Origin: Octadecabacter arcticus 238
GTDB lineage: Bacteria > Pseudomonadota > Alphaproteobacteria > Rhodobacterales > Rhodobacteraceae
Reading direction: 5' to 3'
DNA: 64,000 nucleotides
NCBI RefSeq assembly: GCF_000155735.2
Contig: NC_020910.1
Coordinates: 62,001-126,000 of the forward strand
The notes under the pieces were generated by a model. That model did not search any database and had not been told where the DNA came from. It was given only the letters and a program-made list of their open reading frames with translations. Both the position numbers and the translations under genes were made by a program. Positions 1-7,435 of the stretch are shown here, piece after piece (positions within the stretch are counted from its first letter, which is position 1; every line of letters starts with the position of its first letter).

Positions 1-228
1 GCGTGCGAACAGATGGAGATCCCGCTCATTGTGCTGCCGCCAGCAAGGCCAAAATACAACGGTGGTGTCGAGCGCGGTAACCGCACCTTCCGCGAAGAGT
101 TCTATGCATGTCGTGATCTCATTGCCGACAGCATAGGAGCGATGCGGTTTGAACTTCGAAAAGCCGTCGATAAATACAACACATTCAGGCCTCATCATGC
201 CTTGAAAGGCAAGACACCAATGGAGTAA
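1..228 (+). CDS. 3' end of a DDE integrase-type transposase (partial, enters from the left edge)
   Basis: The frame is open from base 1 to a TAA at 226-228. The peptide has the hallmark tail of an rve-type integrase core: a PxYNGGVERGNRTFREEF stretch carrying the last catalytic Glu region, then a YNxxRPHHAL motif near the C-terminus. This is the pattern of IS3/IS481-type transposases. The start lies outside the window, so completeness cannot be judged. It marks the left boundary of the gas vesicle locus as IS-derived. Confidence 0.7.
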   Translation, partial: ACEQMEIPLIVLPPARPKYNGGVERGNRTFREEFYACRDLIADSIGAMRFELRKAVDKYNTFRPHHALKGKTPME

Positions 229-290
229 ATTCGAATCACTCAGGCCAAAGTCGTGTGAGTCTCAAAACACCTGAACTTATACAACCTATA

Positions 291-303
291 CACTTGACGA
301 TAC
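291..303. repeat. 13-bp match to the terminus of the resident 811-bp IS6-family element
   Basis: ACTTGACGATACC is identical to the outer end of the IS6-family copies at 18927-19737 and 31459-32269. The sequence on its left is not the IS interior, so this is either a nearly complete deletion remnant or the end of the element encoding the transposase at 1-228. It contains TTGACG pointing towards gvpA, but no good -10 box lies 16-18 bp downstream. Confidence 0.35.
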
Positions 304-409
304 CATATACGCTGGTTAGGAAATAATTGTTACGATCTATATGTAGCGCCATTCAAATTTAGCCGTTACTCTTTTGTAACGCTATATAGTCAATAAAAGG
401 AATATAATC

Positions 410-613
410 ATGGCCGTAAGCAAAATGAACTCTTCAAGCAGCCTTGCAGAAGTTGTCGATCGCATTCTGGATAAGGGTGTTGTGATCGATGCATGGGTAC
501 GCGTATCGCTTGTAGGTATCGAATTAATCGCCGTTGAAGCACGTGTGGTTATTGCCGGTGTTGACACTTACCTTAAGTACGCTGAGGCCGTAGGTCTTAC
601 TGCTGAAGCATAA
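410..613 (+). CDS. gvpA: Gas vesicle major structural protein GvpA
   Basis: The 67-residue product carries the GvpA core: [19 protein letters not shown], then [23 protein letters not shown]. It forms the ribbed hydrophobic wall of the gas vesicle, with the two short helices flanking a beta-hairpin expected of the family. AAAGG at 396-400 precedes the ATG by 9 nt. It is the first gene of the operon and is followed by a strong hairpin at 634-671, as expected for a protein needed in large excess over the accessory Gvp proteins. It is slightly shorter at the C-terminus than most GvpA (about 70 residues), and nothing essential appears to be missing. Confidence 0.97.
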   Translation: MAVSKMNSSSSLAEVVDRILDKGVVIDAWVRVSLVGIELIAVEARVVIAGVDTYLKYAEAVGLTAEA

Positions 614-633
614 ACTGGCTGACGTCAGGATGG

Positions 634-671
634 GATGAAATCCCACGCCCTTATGGGTGTGGGATTTCATC
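634..671 (+). terminator. Long intercistronic hairpin after gvpA (attenuator or mRNA stabiliser)
   Basis: GATGAAATCCCAC at 634-646 pairs perfectly with 659-671, and GCCC/GGGT can extend the stem across a TTAT loop. No U-tract follows, so partial termination or protection of the gvpA message from 3' decay is more likely than full termination. The position explains how gvpA could be expressed well above the downstream genes. Confidence 0.7.
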
Positions 672-711
672 TAAATTACTTGTCAATGAATTCAGGAAGT
701 GAGGTATCAAG

Positions 712-1539
712 GTGAATCTAACAGCAGAAATGTCGCGATTAATCCATTCTTTCGAGGTTTCACGTACTAAAAGATTGCGTGAGATTAACGAAATTAAACA
801 ATCGCTTACGCGTCAAATCAAGGAGGGACGAACGTCATTACATCTCATATCCTCCGAATTAAATGAATCCATTCAGCTCGACCTGAAGACTATTTCGCAG
901 TATGTCACTGCAAATCGTAATGCAGTTTCAAGTTCGATTCTACACTACAAAGCTGGTCGACAAGTAAGCACAAAGGCGCTGAGGGCGAGACTGGAAACTG
1001 ACCGTATTAGTCTAACCGCTACAGTGAAAAAAATCTTGTTTGATTTTCAGCAGGACCGGATCGCCGAACGAGCATCTATACTAAATAATGCCTCAAGCCG
1101 TATGGGATTGGTAAGGAAAAGTGTAGTGACTTCCACCCCTGCATCGCCTGCAGCCAAGACCAGCAGTCCTACCCCTGCATCGCCTGCAGCCAAGACCAGC
1201 AGTCCTTCCCCTGCATCGCCTGCAGCCAAGACCAGCAGTCCTTCCCCTGCAGCCAAGACTAGCAGTCCTACCCCTGCAGCCAAGACCAGCAGTCCTACCC
1301 CTGCATCGCCTGCAGCCAAGACCAGCAGTCCTTCCCCTGCAACGCCTGCAGCCAAGACCAGCAGTCCTTCCCCTGCAGCCAAGACTAGCAGTCCTACCCC
1401 TGCAGCCAAGACCAGCAGTCCTACCCCTGCATCGCCTGCAGCCAAGACCAGCAGTCCTTCCCCTGCAACGCCTGCAGCCAAGACCAGCAGTCCTACACTC
1501 CCAGCGTTTCCGTTTAAGACCAGTAGTCCGAAAAAATAG
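712..1539 (+). CDS. Gas vesicle locus protein with coiled-coil head and proline/alanine/lysine repeat tail (GvpC-like candidate)
   Basis: GTG start with AGGAAGTGAGG just upstream; 275 residues. Residues 1 to about 140 are charged, predicted helical and lack Gly/Pro, resembling the amphipathic helical character of GvpC, the outer strengthening protein of cyanobacterial vesicles. Residues from about 141 to the end are a low-complexity array of 12-residue (TPASPAAKTSSP) and 9-residue (SPAAKTSSP) units ending in KK. Its place directly after gvpA is where gvpC lies in several clusters, but I see no convincing sequence match to GvpC, so the role is inferred from position and helical character. The basic, disordered tail could bind the vesicle surface, nucleic acid or other partners. 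Confidence 0.6.
   Translation: MNLTAEMSRLIHSFEVSRTKRLREINEIKQSLTRQIKEGRTSLHLISSELNESIQLDLKTISQYVTANRNAVSSSILHYKAGRQVSTKALRARLETDRISLTATVKKILFDFQQDRIAERASILNNASSRMGLVRKSVVTSTPASPAAKTSSPTPASPAAKTSSPSPASPAAKTSSPSPAAKTSSPTPAAKTSSPTPASPAAKTSSPSPATPAAKTSSPSPAAKTSSPTPAAKTSSPTPASPAAKTSSPSPATPAAKTSSPTLPAFPFKTSSPKK
1134..1526 (+). repeat. In-frame 36/27-bp minisatellite encoding the PAAKTSSP tail
   Basis: About twelve units of 36 or 27 bp sit head to tail within the gene at 712-1539. A four-unit block (27+27+36+36 bp) at 1239-1364 is repeated exactly at 1365-1490, including a distinguishing GACTAG variant. That indicates a recent 126-bp in-frame duplication. All length changes are multiples of 9 bp and keep the frame. 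Confidence 0.9.
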
Positions 1540-1578
1540 GTCTTGTGAATAATATTCCGACGTTTGGTAATTTAAAAA

Positions 1579-1617
1579 ACCGAGCCAAGTTGCCGAAAAG
1601 CAATTTTTTGGCTCGGT
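1579..1617 (+). terminator. Hairpin after the repeat-tail gene
   Basis: ACCGAGCCAA at 1579-1588 pairs perfectly with 1608-1617. An A-run precedes the stem and a T-run lies in the 3' arm. It could act as a bidirectional or leaky terminator or as an mRNA 3' stabiliser. The gvp genes resume on the same strand at 1717, so full termination would need a second promoter in 1618-1716, which I cannot identify. Confidence 0.65.
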
Positions 1618-1716
1618 GTAATGGTCCTATATTTCACTTGCGGCCCTTAGGTGCGGTAAATAACTTTTCCGATATTTTTTGCTCAGAAGATCTGCTAGAA
1701 GAACTGGAAGTATAAT

Positions 1717-2514
1717 ATGGTCAATCGCTCGTGGTCAGATAATCCCAGGCTCGCCGGGCTGAATACTCAGCGATCGCGTTTTTTAGGCGATCGTATCATA
1801 AGATCGGCGGGGCGCAGCAGTGGGAGCATAGAGATTACTCTGCCAGTCAAGTTACAAGTGCTTCAAGGTGTAATGTGTAGGGTCGAATTGAAAGATGGTA
1901 TTGCTGCCGAATTGGTTCTTCATCCCGATTTTACTCCGCTTTTGCCTCATTTTGATACAGTTTGGAACTTGCTAGCTCAATCGCTTAAGCCAATTGATGA
2001 TATTGGAGAGTTTTGGGAGGGTGACTACGTCCTGGGCCTGTTTCCTGAGATGTCGCAAAATGGGCGGCCGATCCTCTCCTATGCAGACGCACTGGCGATC
2101 CAGGACACCTTTCCCGACGTCGATGTTGTGAAAACTGATGGTATTAAGCATGTACTAGAGCCATTCGCCAGAATTATCGAGAGCCTGGCTGTTGTGGCGG
2201 CCATCCGTCTAGGTCTGTCGGCTTCGACGGCCGCAATGTTTGGCAACCAACTTTCTTATATCGCGAGCGGAGTAGCGACGGGAACTATTGATGAATTTGC
2301 GCGCGGCTCACTTCTAGACGAAACAGCACAGATTGGGTGGTGTCGAGACAGCCCTTGGGCTGTTGAAACTTGGATTTCTGCTCAGCCAAGGATCGAAAGC
2401 ATACTCGACCGATGCTTACTCTGGGACAAAAATCCACTGTTGTTCACACAGCAGCGGCAGCTTTGGTATCAGGCCCGCAGATTTGAAACACGCGCTCATA
2501 CGGAGCGCTCTTAA
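1717..2514 (+). CDS. Uncharacterised protein inside the gas vesicle operon
   Basis: 265 residues; I do not recognise the family. Residues about 33-75 (GSIEITLPVKL...GVMCRVELKDGIAAELVLHPDF) resemble a swapped-hairpin AbrB/MazE-like strand pattern, but this is only a visual similarity. The rest is mixed alpha/beta, with a hydrophobic helix near 160-185 (FARIIESLAVVAAIRLGLS). There is no signal peptide. It lies between the candidate GvpC and gvpN on the same strand, and its TAA overlaps the first ATG upstream of gvpN, so it is probably cotranscribed and involved in vesicle assembly or its control. Confidence 0.6.
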   Translation: MVNRSWSDNPRLAGLNTQRSRFLGDRIIRSAGRSSGSIEITLPVKLQVLQGVMCRVELKDGIAAELVLHPDFTPLLPHFDTVWNLLAQSLKPIDDIGEFWEGDYVLGLFPEMSQNGRPILSYADALAIQDTFPDVDVVKTDGIKHVLEPFARIIESLAVVAAIRLGLSASTAAMFGNQLSYIASGVATGTIDEFARGSLLDETAQIGWCRDSPWAVETWISAQPRIESILDRCLLWDKNPLLFTQQRQLWYQARRFETRAHTERS

Positions 2515-2552
2515 TGGAAAATGCAAGGCCAAGCTTTGCTAAGGAGATGCAG

Positions 2553-3581
2553 ATGAACAGTATTTCGAGAGCCGCCAATTCTGGTGGTCCAGACACTTTA
2601 ACTACAATGATGCCAGAGGCTCGAAAGGACTTTGTGCAGACGGACAGCGTAAAATCCGTTTCTCGGCGTGCGTTGGCCTATATCAACGCCGGCTATTCAG
2701 TTCACTTCCGCGGGCCGGCGGGCACTGGCAAGACCACGATGGCAATGCACACAGCAGCGCTTCTTGGCCGTCCGGTAGTGATGATCACTGGTGACGAAGA
2801 GATGGTAACTTCGAACCTTGTTGGTGCCGAAAGCGGCTATAATTACCGAAAAGTCACCGATAATTATATCCATACCGTCAGTAAGGTTGAAGAAAGTTCG
2901 GACAGGTCATGGAATGATCACCGGCTTACTACAGCGTGCCGAGAAGGCTATACTCTAATTTATGATGAATTCACTAGGTCGCGGGCTGAAGCAAACAACG
3001 TACTTCTGAGCGTGCTAGAAGAAGGTATCCTAGTTTTGCCAGCACAGAACCGGGGTGAGCCCTTTATTAAGGTACACCCCGATTTCAGGGTAATATTCAC
3101 AAGCAACCCACAAGAATATGCTGGCGTGCACGACGCACAGGACGCTCTCAGCGACCGGATCGTGACCATCGACATTGGAGCGGCTGACCGCGAACTAGAG
3201 GTTTCCATAGCCTCCTCCCGGTCCGGTTTGGAAGTAGCTAAAACGGCGCCAATTGTGGATATGGTTCGAGCATTCCGAGATACTGGCGAATATGATCAAA
3301 CGCCTACGCTTCGTGCCTGTATCATGATCTGCCGCATGGTAGCTAATGAAAAGCTTAACCCAACGATTGATGATTCATATTTCGTACAGATCTGCCTTGA
3401 TGTTCTCGGCTCCAAATCGATGTTTGGTGCCAAAGAGCAGGGCAAGCGGACCCAACAAGAAAAATTACTTCTCGATAATCTAAGCCATCACTGCCCATCC
3501 CCTCCCCCCTCAAAGCCATCGGCCAAAGAAGCCGAAGCTAAACCTAGGTCAATACAGGCGACCTCGAGAGGTCCAGCATGA
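2553..3581 (+). CDS. gvpN: Gas vesicle AAA+ ATPase GvpN
   Basis: A MoxR-like AAA+ ATPase that helps nascent vesicles enlarge. Walker A GPAGTGKT is at residues 54-61, the Walker B-like segment is TLIYDEFTR, sensor 1 is VIFTSNPQEYAG, and an arginine-rich ALSDRIVTID segment follows. An ATG at 2514 overlaps the preceding stop, but AAGGAG at 2541-2546 is ideally spaced only for the ATG at 2553, which gives 342 residues, near the family norm. The C-terminus has a Pro/Ser/Lys-rich extension after the ATPase domain. The stop overlaps the next gene by 4 bp. Confidence 0.93.
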   Translation: MNSISRAANSGGPDTLTTMMPEARKDFVQTDSVKSVSRRALAYINAGYSVHFRGPAGTGKTTMAMHTAALLGRPVVMITGDEEMVTSNLVGAESGYNYRKVTDNYIHTVSKVEESSDRSWNDHRLTTACREGYTLIYDEFTRSRAEANNVLLSVLEEGILVLPAQNRGEPFIKVHPDFRVIFTSNPQEYAGVHDAQDALSDRIVTIDIGAADRELEVSIASSRSGLEVAKTAPIVDMVRAFRDTGEYDQTPTLRACIMICRMVANEKLNPTIDDSYFVQICLDVLGSKSMFGAKEQGKRTQQEKLLLDNLSHHCPSPPPSKPSAKEAEAKPRSIQATSRGPA

Positions 3582-3925
3582 AAACCAACGCAAAGCAGGC
3601 CCTCAAAGGATTGCGGGATATAGGAACTGTTCGAACAGTCTTGCAACGACAGCATAAAAATGAACGTTCCCATTTAGTTGGACGGTTCGCGCGTCTTGAC
3701 GCCGAGCGCACACGAATTGAACGAGAGATAGCCATGTGGTCAGCTCGAAAAACATCGGCTGAGGTTTTATTATTATCGGTCCTTACTGAGATTGATGCAA
3801 TACGACCAATGCTAATTGACGAACCACTACAGAAAAAAACGCGCTCTAAGGGAAAAAGTAAGGCTTTGTCCAACGCTCTCGATTCGAATACGGATCTGCA
3901 TCATTCGGTGTCACTTAATTACTAG
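3578..3925 (+). CDS. Small helical protein of the gas vesicle operon, family not recognised
   Basis: 115 residues, starting in an ATGA overlap with gvpN, so translation is probably coupled. Residues about 20-80 are strongly helical and charged (RLDAERTRIEREIAMWSARKTSAEVLLLSVLTEID), consistent with a coiled coil. The tail is basic, then polar. There is no Gvp-family motif I can name. The tight coupling suggests it works with GvpN or the vesicle shell. Confidence 0.65.
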   Translation: MKTNAKQALKGLRDIGTVRTVLQRQHKNERSHLVGRFARLDAERTRIEREIAMWSARKTSAEVLLLSVLTEIDAIRPMLIDEPLQKKTRSKGKSKALSNALDSNTDLHHSVSLNY

Positions 3926-3985
3926 GGCAGAACCAAAGCCGCTTCGCTGTAAGTGAGGATTGGAACAGCCATAAAGAGGGTTGCG

Positions 3986-4591
3986 ATGAAGAAGAAAAAG
4001 ACGGGAGAGGAGCAATCTACTGATGATGCACCGAAAACTTTGCTCCATGAATTATGTCGCGGCTTGATTGATCTCGTGAGTTTGCTTGGCAAAATTGACG
4101 AGGGGTTCAAGGAGCACAAGGGTAAATTTCGGGTCAAAGGACTTGGTAACGGTGCCCGTGGTACCTACGGATCTAGCATGCGTAGCGGCCTTGGCGGCAG
4201 ACGACCGCGGGTTCGACCTATCGACAATATACGGAGCATCGGCGAAGCAGCGCTAGTGGTTGACGACAAGCCTTTCGGCAATGTACGCACCCGCGAAGCA
4301 GGACCAGTGGCTGACGTGTTGATAAAACCGTTGGTTGACGTTTTTGATGGAGACAGCGAAATCATAATTACGGCGGAGCTTCCGGGCGTTTTGGAAGCCG
4401 AAATTGTGACCGCATTCGCTGATAGTTTGTTGATCATCACTACAAATGGAGAGAAGCAATACGCCACAGAAATTATGCTTCCAGAAGCTGTTTCTGTTTC
4501 GAGCCTAACGCAATCCTACAACAATGGGATGCTAGAGTTACGGGTTAAGAAGGCGGCTCTTGGAATAGGAGGCAAAGAGAATGACGGATGA
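3986..4591 (+). CDS. gvpH: Hsp20-like gas vesicle protein GvpH
   Basis: About 200 residues with an alpha-crystallin/Hsp20-type C-terminal domain: PLVDVFDGDSEIIITAELPGV, then a GEKQYATEIMLPEAV strand pair and an LELRVKK end. A basic Gly/Arg-rich linker (RSGLGGRRPRVRP) comes before it. A GTG at 3953 is possible, but AGAGGG at 3974-3979 favours the ATG at 3986. Haloarchaeal GvpH binds other Gvp proteins and acts as a chaperone, and the same role is likely here. The 3' end overlaps the following gvpF/L gene by 11 bp. Confidence 0.85.
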   Translation: MKKKKTGEEQSTDDAPKTLLHELCRGLIDLVSLLGKIDEGFKEHKGKFRVKGLGNGARGTYGSSMRSGLGGRRPRVRPIDNIRSIGEAALVVDDKPFGNVRTREAGPVADVLIKPLVDVFDGDSEIIITAELPGVLEAEIVTAFADSLLIITTNGEKQYATEIMLPEAVSVSSLTQSYNNGMLELRVKKAALGIGGKENDG

Positions 4592-5354
4592 GAAAAAAGT
4601 CAATAGCAAGTACCTTTATGCTATCATACAATGTCGGGAGCCACGGGAACTTAAAGCCCGTGGGATCGGCGAGCGCGGCGATGTAGTTCATACTGTAGTC
4701 CATAAAGGGTTAGCGGCGGTAGTTAGTGACTCACCGGTAATGGAATACGACCAAAGTCGCAGAAACATGATGGCACACACCGCCGTTCTAGAAGAGCTGA
4801 TGGAGGAATTCACTCTGCTTCCAGTTCGCTTCAATACAGTTGCCCCCGAGGCTGTTGCTATTGAAGAACGCTTATTGGTACCCCGACACGACGAATTCAC
4901 ACAATTGCTTGGACAAATTGATAAACGTGTCGAGCTAGGCCTAAAAGCATTTTGGCACGATGGAATGATTTTTGGAGAAGTTTTGCGGGAGAACGATTCT
5001 ATCCGAAAAATGCGAGATTCTTTGAAAGGCCAGTCCGTTGATGGAAGCTATTACGAGCGCATTCAATTAGGTGAAAAAATTGAAAAGGCGCTGACAGAAA
5101 AACGGCTGGAAGACGAGGAAATGATACTTTCGCGGATCAGGCCACATGTCCACAAATCGAGAAGCAACAAAACCATTGGAGACCGCATGGTTCTGAATGG
5201 GGCATTTCTTGTCGATGCCGAGAAGGAATCCAAATTTGACGAGGCGGTTCAATCACTCGACCAAGATCTCTCCGATCGCCTGATGTTCAAATATGTTGGT
5301 CCAGTTCCACCCTATAATTTTGTAAACATCGTCGTGAATTGGGGGGAATCATAG
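4581..5354 (+). CDS. GvpF/GvpL family protein, copy 1
   Basis: 257 residues with the GvpL_GvpF family layout: an N-terminal KYLYAIIQCREP strand, a central LLPVRFNTVAPE segment typical of the family, a helical middle region, and the C-terminal FKYVGPVPPYNFVNIVV motif. These proteins bind GvpA and help nucleate vesicle assembly in the cytoplasm. It overlaps gvpH and is followed after 5 bp by gvpG, the usual GvpF-GvpG neighbourhood. It is the first of four paralogues in this operon, and I cannot tell from sequence whether F or L is the better name. Confidence 0.93.
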   Translation: MTDEKKVNSKYLYAIIQCREPRELKARGIGERGDVVHTVVHKGLAAVVSDSPVMEYDQSRRNMMAHTAVLEELMEEFTLLPVRFNTVAPEAVAIEERLLVPRHDEFTQLLGQIDKRVELGLKAFWHDGMIFGEVLRENDSIRKMRDSLKGQSVDGSYYERIQLGEKIEKALTEKRLEDEEMILSRIRPHVHKSRSNKTIGDRMVLNGAFLVDAEKESKFDEAVQSLDQDLSDRLMFKYVGPVPPYNFVNIVVNWGES

Positions 5355-5359
5355 CCCAC

Positions 5360-5614
5360 ATGAGCATTATTTTGAACACCCTTATGGGGCCGCTGATCGG
5401 CCCAATGAAAGGTCTTCTCTGGGTTGCAGAGCAAATAAAAGACCAGGCTGACGCCGAGCTCTATGACGACAGCAAGATCCTTGTAGCGCTTTCCGAACTT
5501 GAGCTAAGCTTCGACCTTGAACAGATCGAACTCAAGGAATTTGAGGCCCAAGAGGACGTTTTACTGCAACGACTGCAAGCGATACGAAAGGCAAAGCAAA
5601 ATGACACAGACTAA
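5360..5614 (+). CDS. gvpG: Gas vesicle protein GvpG
   Basis: 84 residues. The start MSIILNTLMGPLIGPMKGLLWVAEQI matches the family pattern of a hydrophobic N-terminus followed by a long charged helix (LSFDLEQIELKEFEAQEDVLLQRL). An upstream TTG at 5339 is open in frame, but the ATG at 5360 gives the canonical start. GvpG interacts with GvpF/L and other accessory proteins. The 3' end overlaps gvpO by 14 bp. Confidence 0.9.
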   Translation: MSIILNTLMGPLIGPMKGLLWVAEQIKDQADAELYDDSKILVALSELELSFDLEQIELKEFEAQEDVLLQRLQAIRKAKQNDTD

Positions 5615-5966
5615 ACCAACAACCAACCATAACACGGGTTCTAAGAAGTCCTTATCACCTCCAATATCCGAGGCTGAAGCAAAAGTTGCCCCACCACCAG
5701 CACCACGCCTTATCGATATCATCGAAGGAGCAAAGCTCCAACTGGGTAGTATTTTGAGCTATCCCATAGATGGTGTCACCGGCGTAAAAAAGGTGGAAGA
5801 TGGTTGGGAACTCTTGATGACTTTGATCGAACTTACGCGAATTCCTTCTAGTTCCGACGTCCTTGCTGAGTATGCAGTAAGCCTTGATAGAACCGGAGAA
5901 ATTGTAAGTTACAAGCAGATCCAACGTTTCCTTCGTAATCAGGTCGGTATTGACGATGGCGAATAA
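5601..5966 (+). CDS. gvpO: Gas vesicle protein GvpO
   Basis: 121 residues from the ATG at 5601; longer in-frame starts would lie deep inside gvpG. After a polar, Pro/Lys-rich leader of about 35 residues comes the GvpO domain: GVKKVEDGWELLMTLIELTRIPSSSDVLAEYAVSLDRTGEIVSYKQIQRFLR. GvpO is an accessory or regulatory protein of gas vesicle formation. It is translationally coupled to gvpG. Confidence 0.92.
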   Translation: MTQTKPTTNHNTGSKKSLSPPISEAEAKVAPPPAPRLIDIIEGAKLQLGSILSYPIDGVTGVKKVEDGWELLMTLIELTRIPSSSDVLAEYAVSLDRTGEIVSYKQIQRFLRNQVGIDDGE

Positions 5967-6004
5967 TATTTAAGAAATTTAGCAATGAAAGCTGGGTGAT
6001 TTCG

Positions 6005-6346
6005 ATGAACAATGGAAAGATGGAGCATTCGCTCGACGCCACAAACCTTGCCGATATCCTTGAGCGGGTACTAGACAAGGGCATAGTCATCGCCGGAGAT
6101 GTCACGATTTCTTTGGTTGGCGTGGAACTGCTTAATATCAAACTGCGTCTACTGATAGCATCGGTCGACAAGGCTATGGAAATGGGTATCAATTGGTGGG
6201 CGCATGACCCTTACCTCACAGCTGGAGCACAGGCTCCAGTAGGAGTTGACCCTGCCATGCTGGAGAGGATGGATCGCCTAGAGGCGGCTCTTGCGAAAGC
6301 CTTGGCATCAAACCAAACTACGCCAGCAGAAGGACAAAGTTCGTGA
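6005..6346 (+). CDS. gvpJ: GvpA-family minor protein GvpJ
   Basis: 113 residues. The GvpA-like core (LADILERVLDKGIVIAGDVTISLVGVELLNIKLRLLIASVDKA) is followed by a C-terminal extension with a short helix (MLERMDRLEAALAKAL). Such extended paralogues (GvpJ/GvpM) are minor components thought to form the tips of young vesicles. A GTG at 5996 is also possible; GGGTGA at 5994-5999 fits the ATG at 6005. The stop overlaps the next GTG start. Confidence 0.9.
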   Translation: MNNGKMEHSLDATNLADILERVLDKGIVIAGDVTISLVGVELLNIKLRLLIASVDKAMEMGINWWAHDPYLTAGAQAPVGVDPAMLERMDRLEAALAKALASNQTTPAEGQSS

Positions 6347-7425
6347 GGGCACAAAAGGTGATACCCGCCGCAGAAGAGAACATCTCTGGAAACGTGGGGC
6401 TTTATGTTTGTGCAATAGTGGCGGAGCGAGTGTCTTGCAGTGCGTTGATACAATGCGCGAATGATGCGCCTGGAGAAATTCAACTAATTGGGCATGGGGA
6501 TTTTACTGCCGTTGTAATGGTGCCGGAAAAGGATCAACTGGTCAGCCCAGATCGAAAGGAATTAATGCAACAGCTGCTGGTTCATCAGCAGCTTATCGAA
6601 AAGTTCATGGAAATCGCTCCCGTACTGCCAGTAAAATTTGCAACGCTCGCGCCAAATCGTGAAAGTGTTGAGCTTGGCCTTGAAGTAGGAAGTGAGAAAT
6701 TTTCTGCCGCCTTTAATAGCTTGTCTGGTAAGGTGCAGTTCGAGGTTATCGTGACCTGGGATGTTGCCGAGGTCTTTGCGGAAATTGCCAAAGAGCCTGC
6801 TGTTGCGAAACTGAAGGTTGATCTTGCGGCAATGCCAGAAAGTTATGGTTCAGTAAGTTTGGAGCAGCTCGGAAAACTTGTAAAAGAAACTCTCGAACTT
6901 CGGCGGGCAGAAACAGGTAAAGTTCTGTTGGATGCGCTGGTACAAGTTGGCGTTGATAATGTAGTTAACTCTATCCTAGACGACAGCATAATTCTGAATC
7001 TAGCCTTGCTCGTTGAAGCTAAAAGGGCAGATGCATTTGACCGCTGCCTAGATGAGCTAGACAGCACCTATCATGGGGCTTTGACTTTTAGATGCGTTGG
7101 TCCGTTGCCACCGCACAGTTTTGCGACGGTCGAAATCACATATCTGGAACCCGCTAAGGTCACGGAAGCTTGTGATATTTTGGAACTTGACGTCGCCCGT
7201 AGTACTGAGGAAGTGCGTTCAGCATATCATCGTCTTGCTAGAAAGTCACATCCGGACATCGTGCCGGATGTAGCCGTGGGCGAGACTGCCAGTGTGAGTA
7301 TGGCAGTGCTTACCGACGCCTATAAGACACTTTTGTCTTTTGTCGGTGCGGGTGGCTCGGTAGTCGTTTCGGTCCAGCGGCAGGAAGCTTCCTATGCTGC
7401 AGATATAATCTCAAGTGCGGGATAA
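6343..7425 (+). CDS. GvpF/GvpL protein fused to a C-terminal J domain (copy 2)
   Basis: 360 residues. Residues about 17-268 are a GvpF/L domain (VLPVKFATLAPN near 94-105; CVGPLPPHSFATVEI near 251-265). Residues about 274-332 form a J domain: ACDILELDVARSTEEVRSAYHRLARKSHPD with the invariant HPD at 303-305, then LTDAYKTL. A J domain stimulates Hsp70 ATPase, so this paralogue could recruit DnaK to nascent GvpA/GvpJ complexes. The GTG start overlaps the gvpJ stop. The Gly/Asp loop after HPD is lengthened, but helix IV (AVLTDAYKTLL) is recognisable. The fusion is seen directly; the recruitment role is inference. Confidence 0.9.
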   Translation: MRAQKVIPAAEENISGNVGLYVCAIVAERVSCSALIQCANDAPGEIQLIGHGDFTAVVMVPEKDQLVSPDRKELMQQLLVHQQLIEKFMEIAPVLPVKFATLAPNRESVELGLEVGSEKFSAAFNSLSGKVQFEVIVTWDVAEVFAEIAKEPAVAKLKVDLAAMPESYGSVSLEQLGKLVKETLELRRAETGKVLLDALVQVGVDNVVNSILDDSIILNLALLVEAKRADAFDRCLDELDSTYHGALTFRCVGPLPPHSFATVEITYLEPAKVTEACDILELDVARSTEEVRSAYHRLARKSHPDIVPDVAVGETASVSMAVLTDAYKTLLSFVGAGGSVVVSVQRQEASYAADIISSAG

Positions 7426-7435
7426 AAGGTTTTAA

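Noticed and set aside
294..322. A sigma-70 promoter for gvpA using TTGACG at 294-299
   Set aside because: No acceptable -10 box at 16-18 bp; reported only as an IS end match.
1047..1481. 144-codon minus-strand frame (VLAAGDAG repeats) opposite the repeat tail gene
   Set aside because: It is a mirror of the in-frame minisatellite; low complexity, no ribosome-binding site, and the plus-strand gene fits the operon.
1134..1526. Regular repeats resembling a CRISPR array
   Set aside because: Units are contiguous, 36 or 27 bp, in frame and without unique spacers; they encode a protein tail.
3544..3873. 109-codon minus-strand frame within the gas vesicle operon
   Set aside because: Shadow of the coupled plus-strand gene at 3578, which has a start overlapping gvpN.
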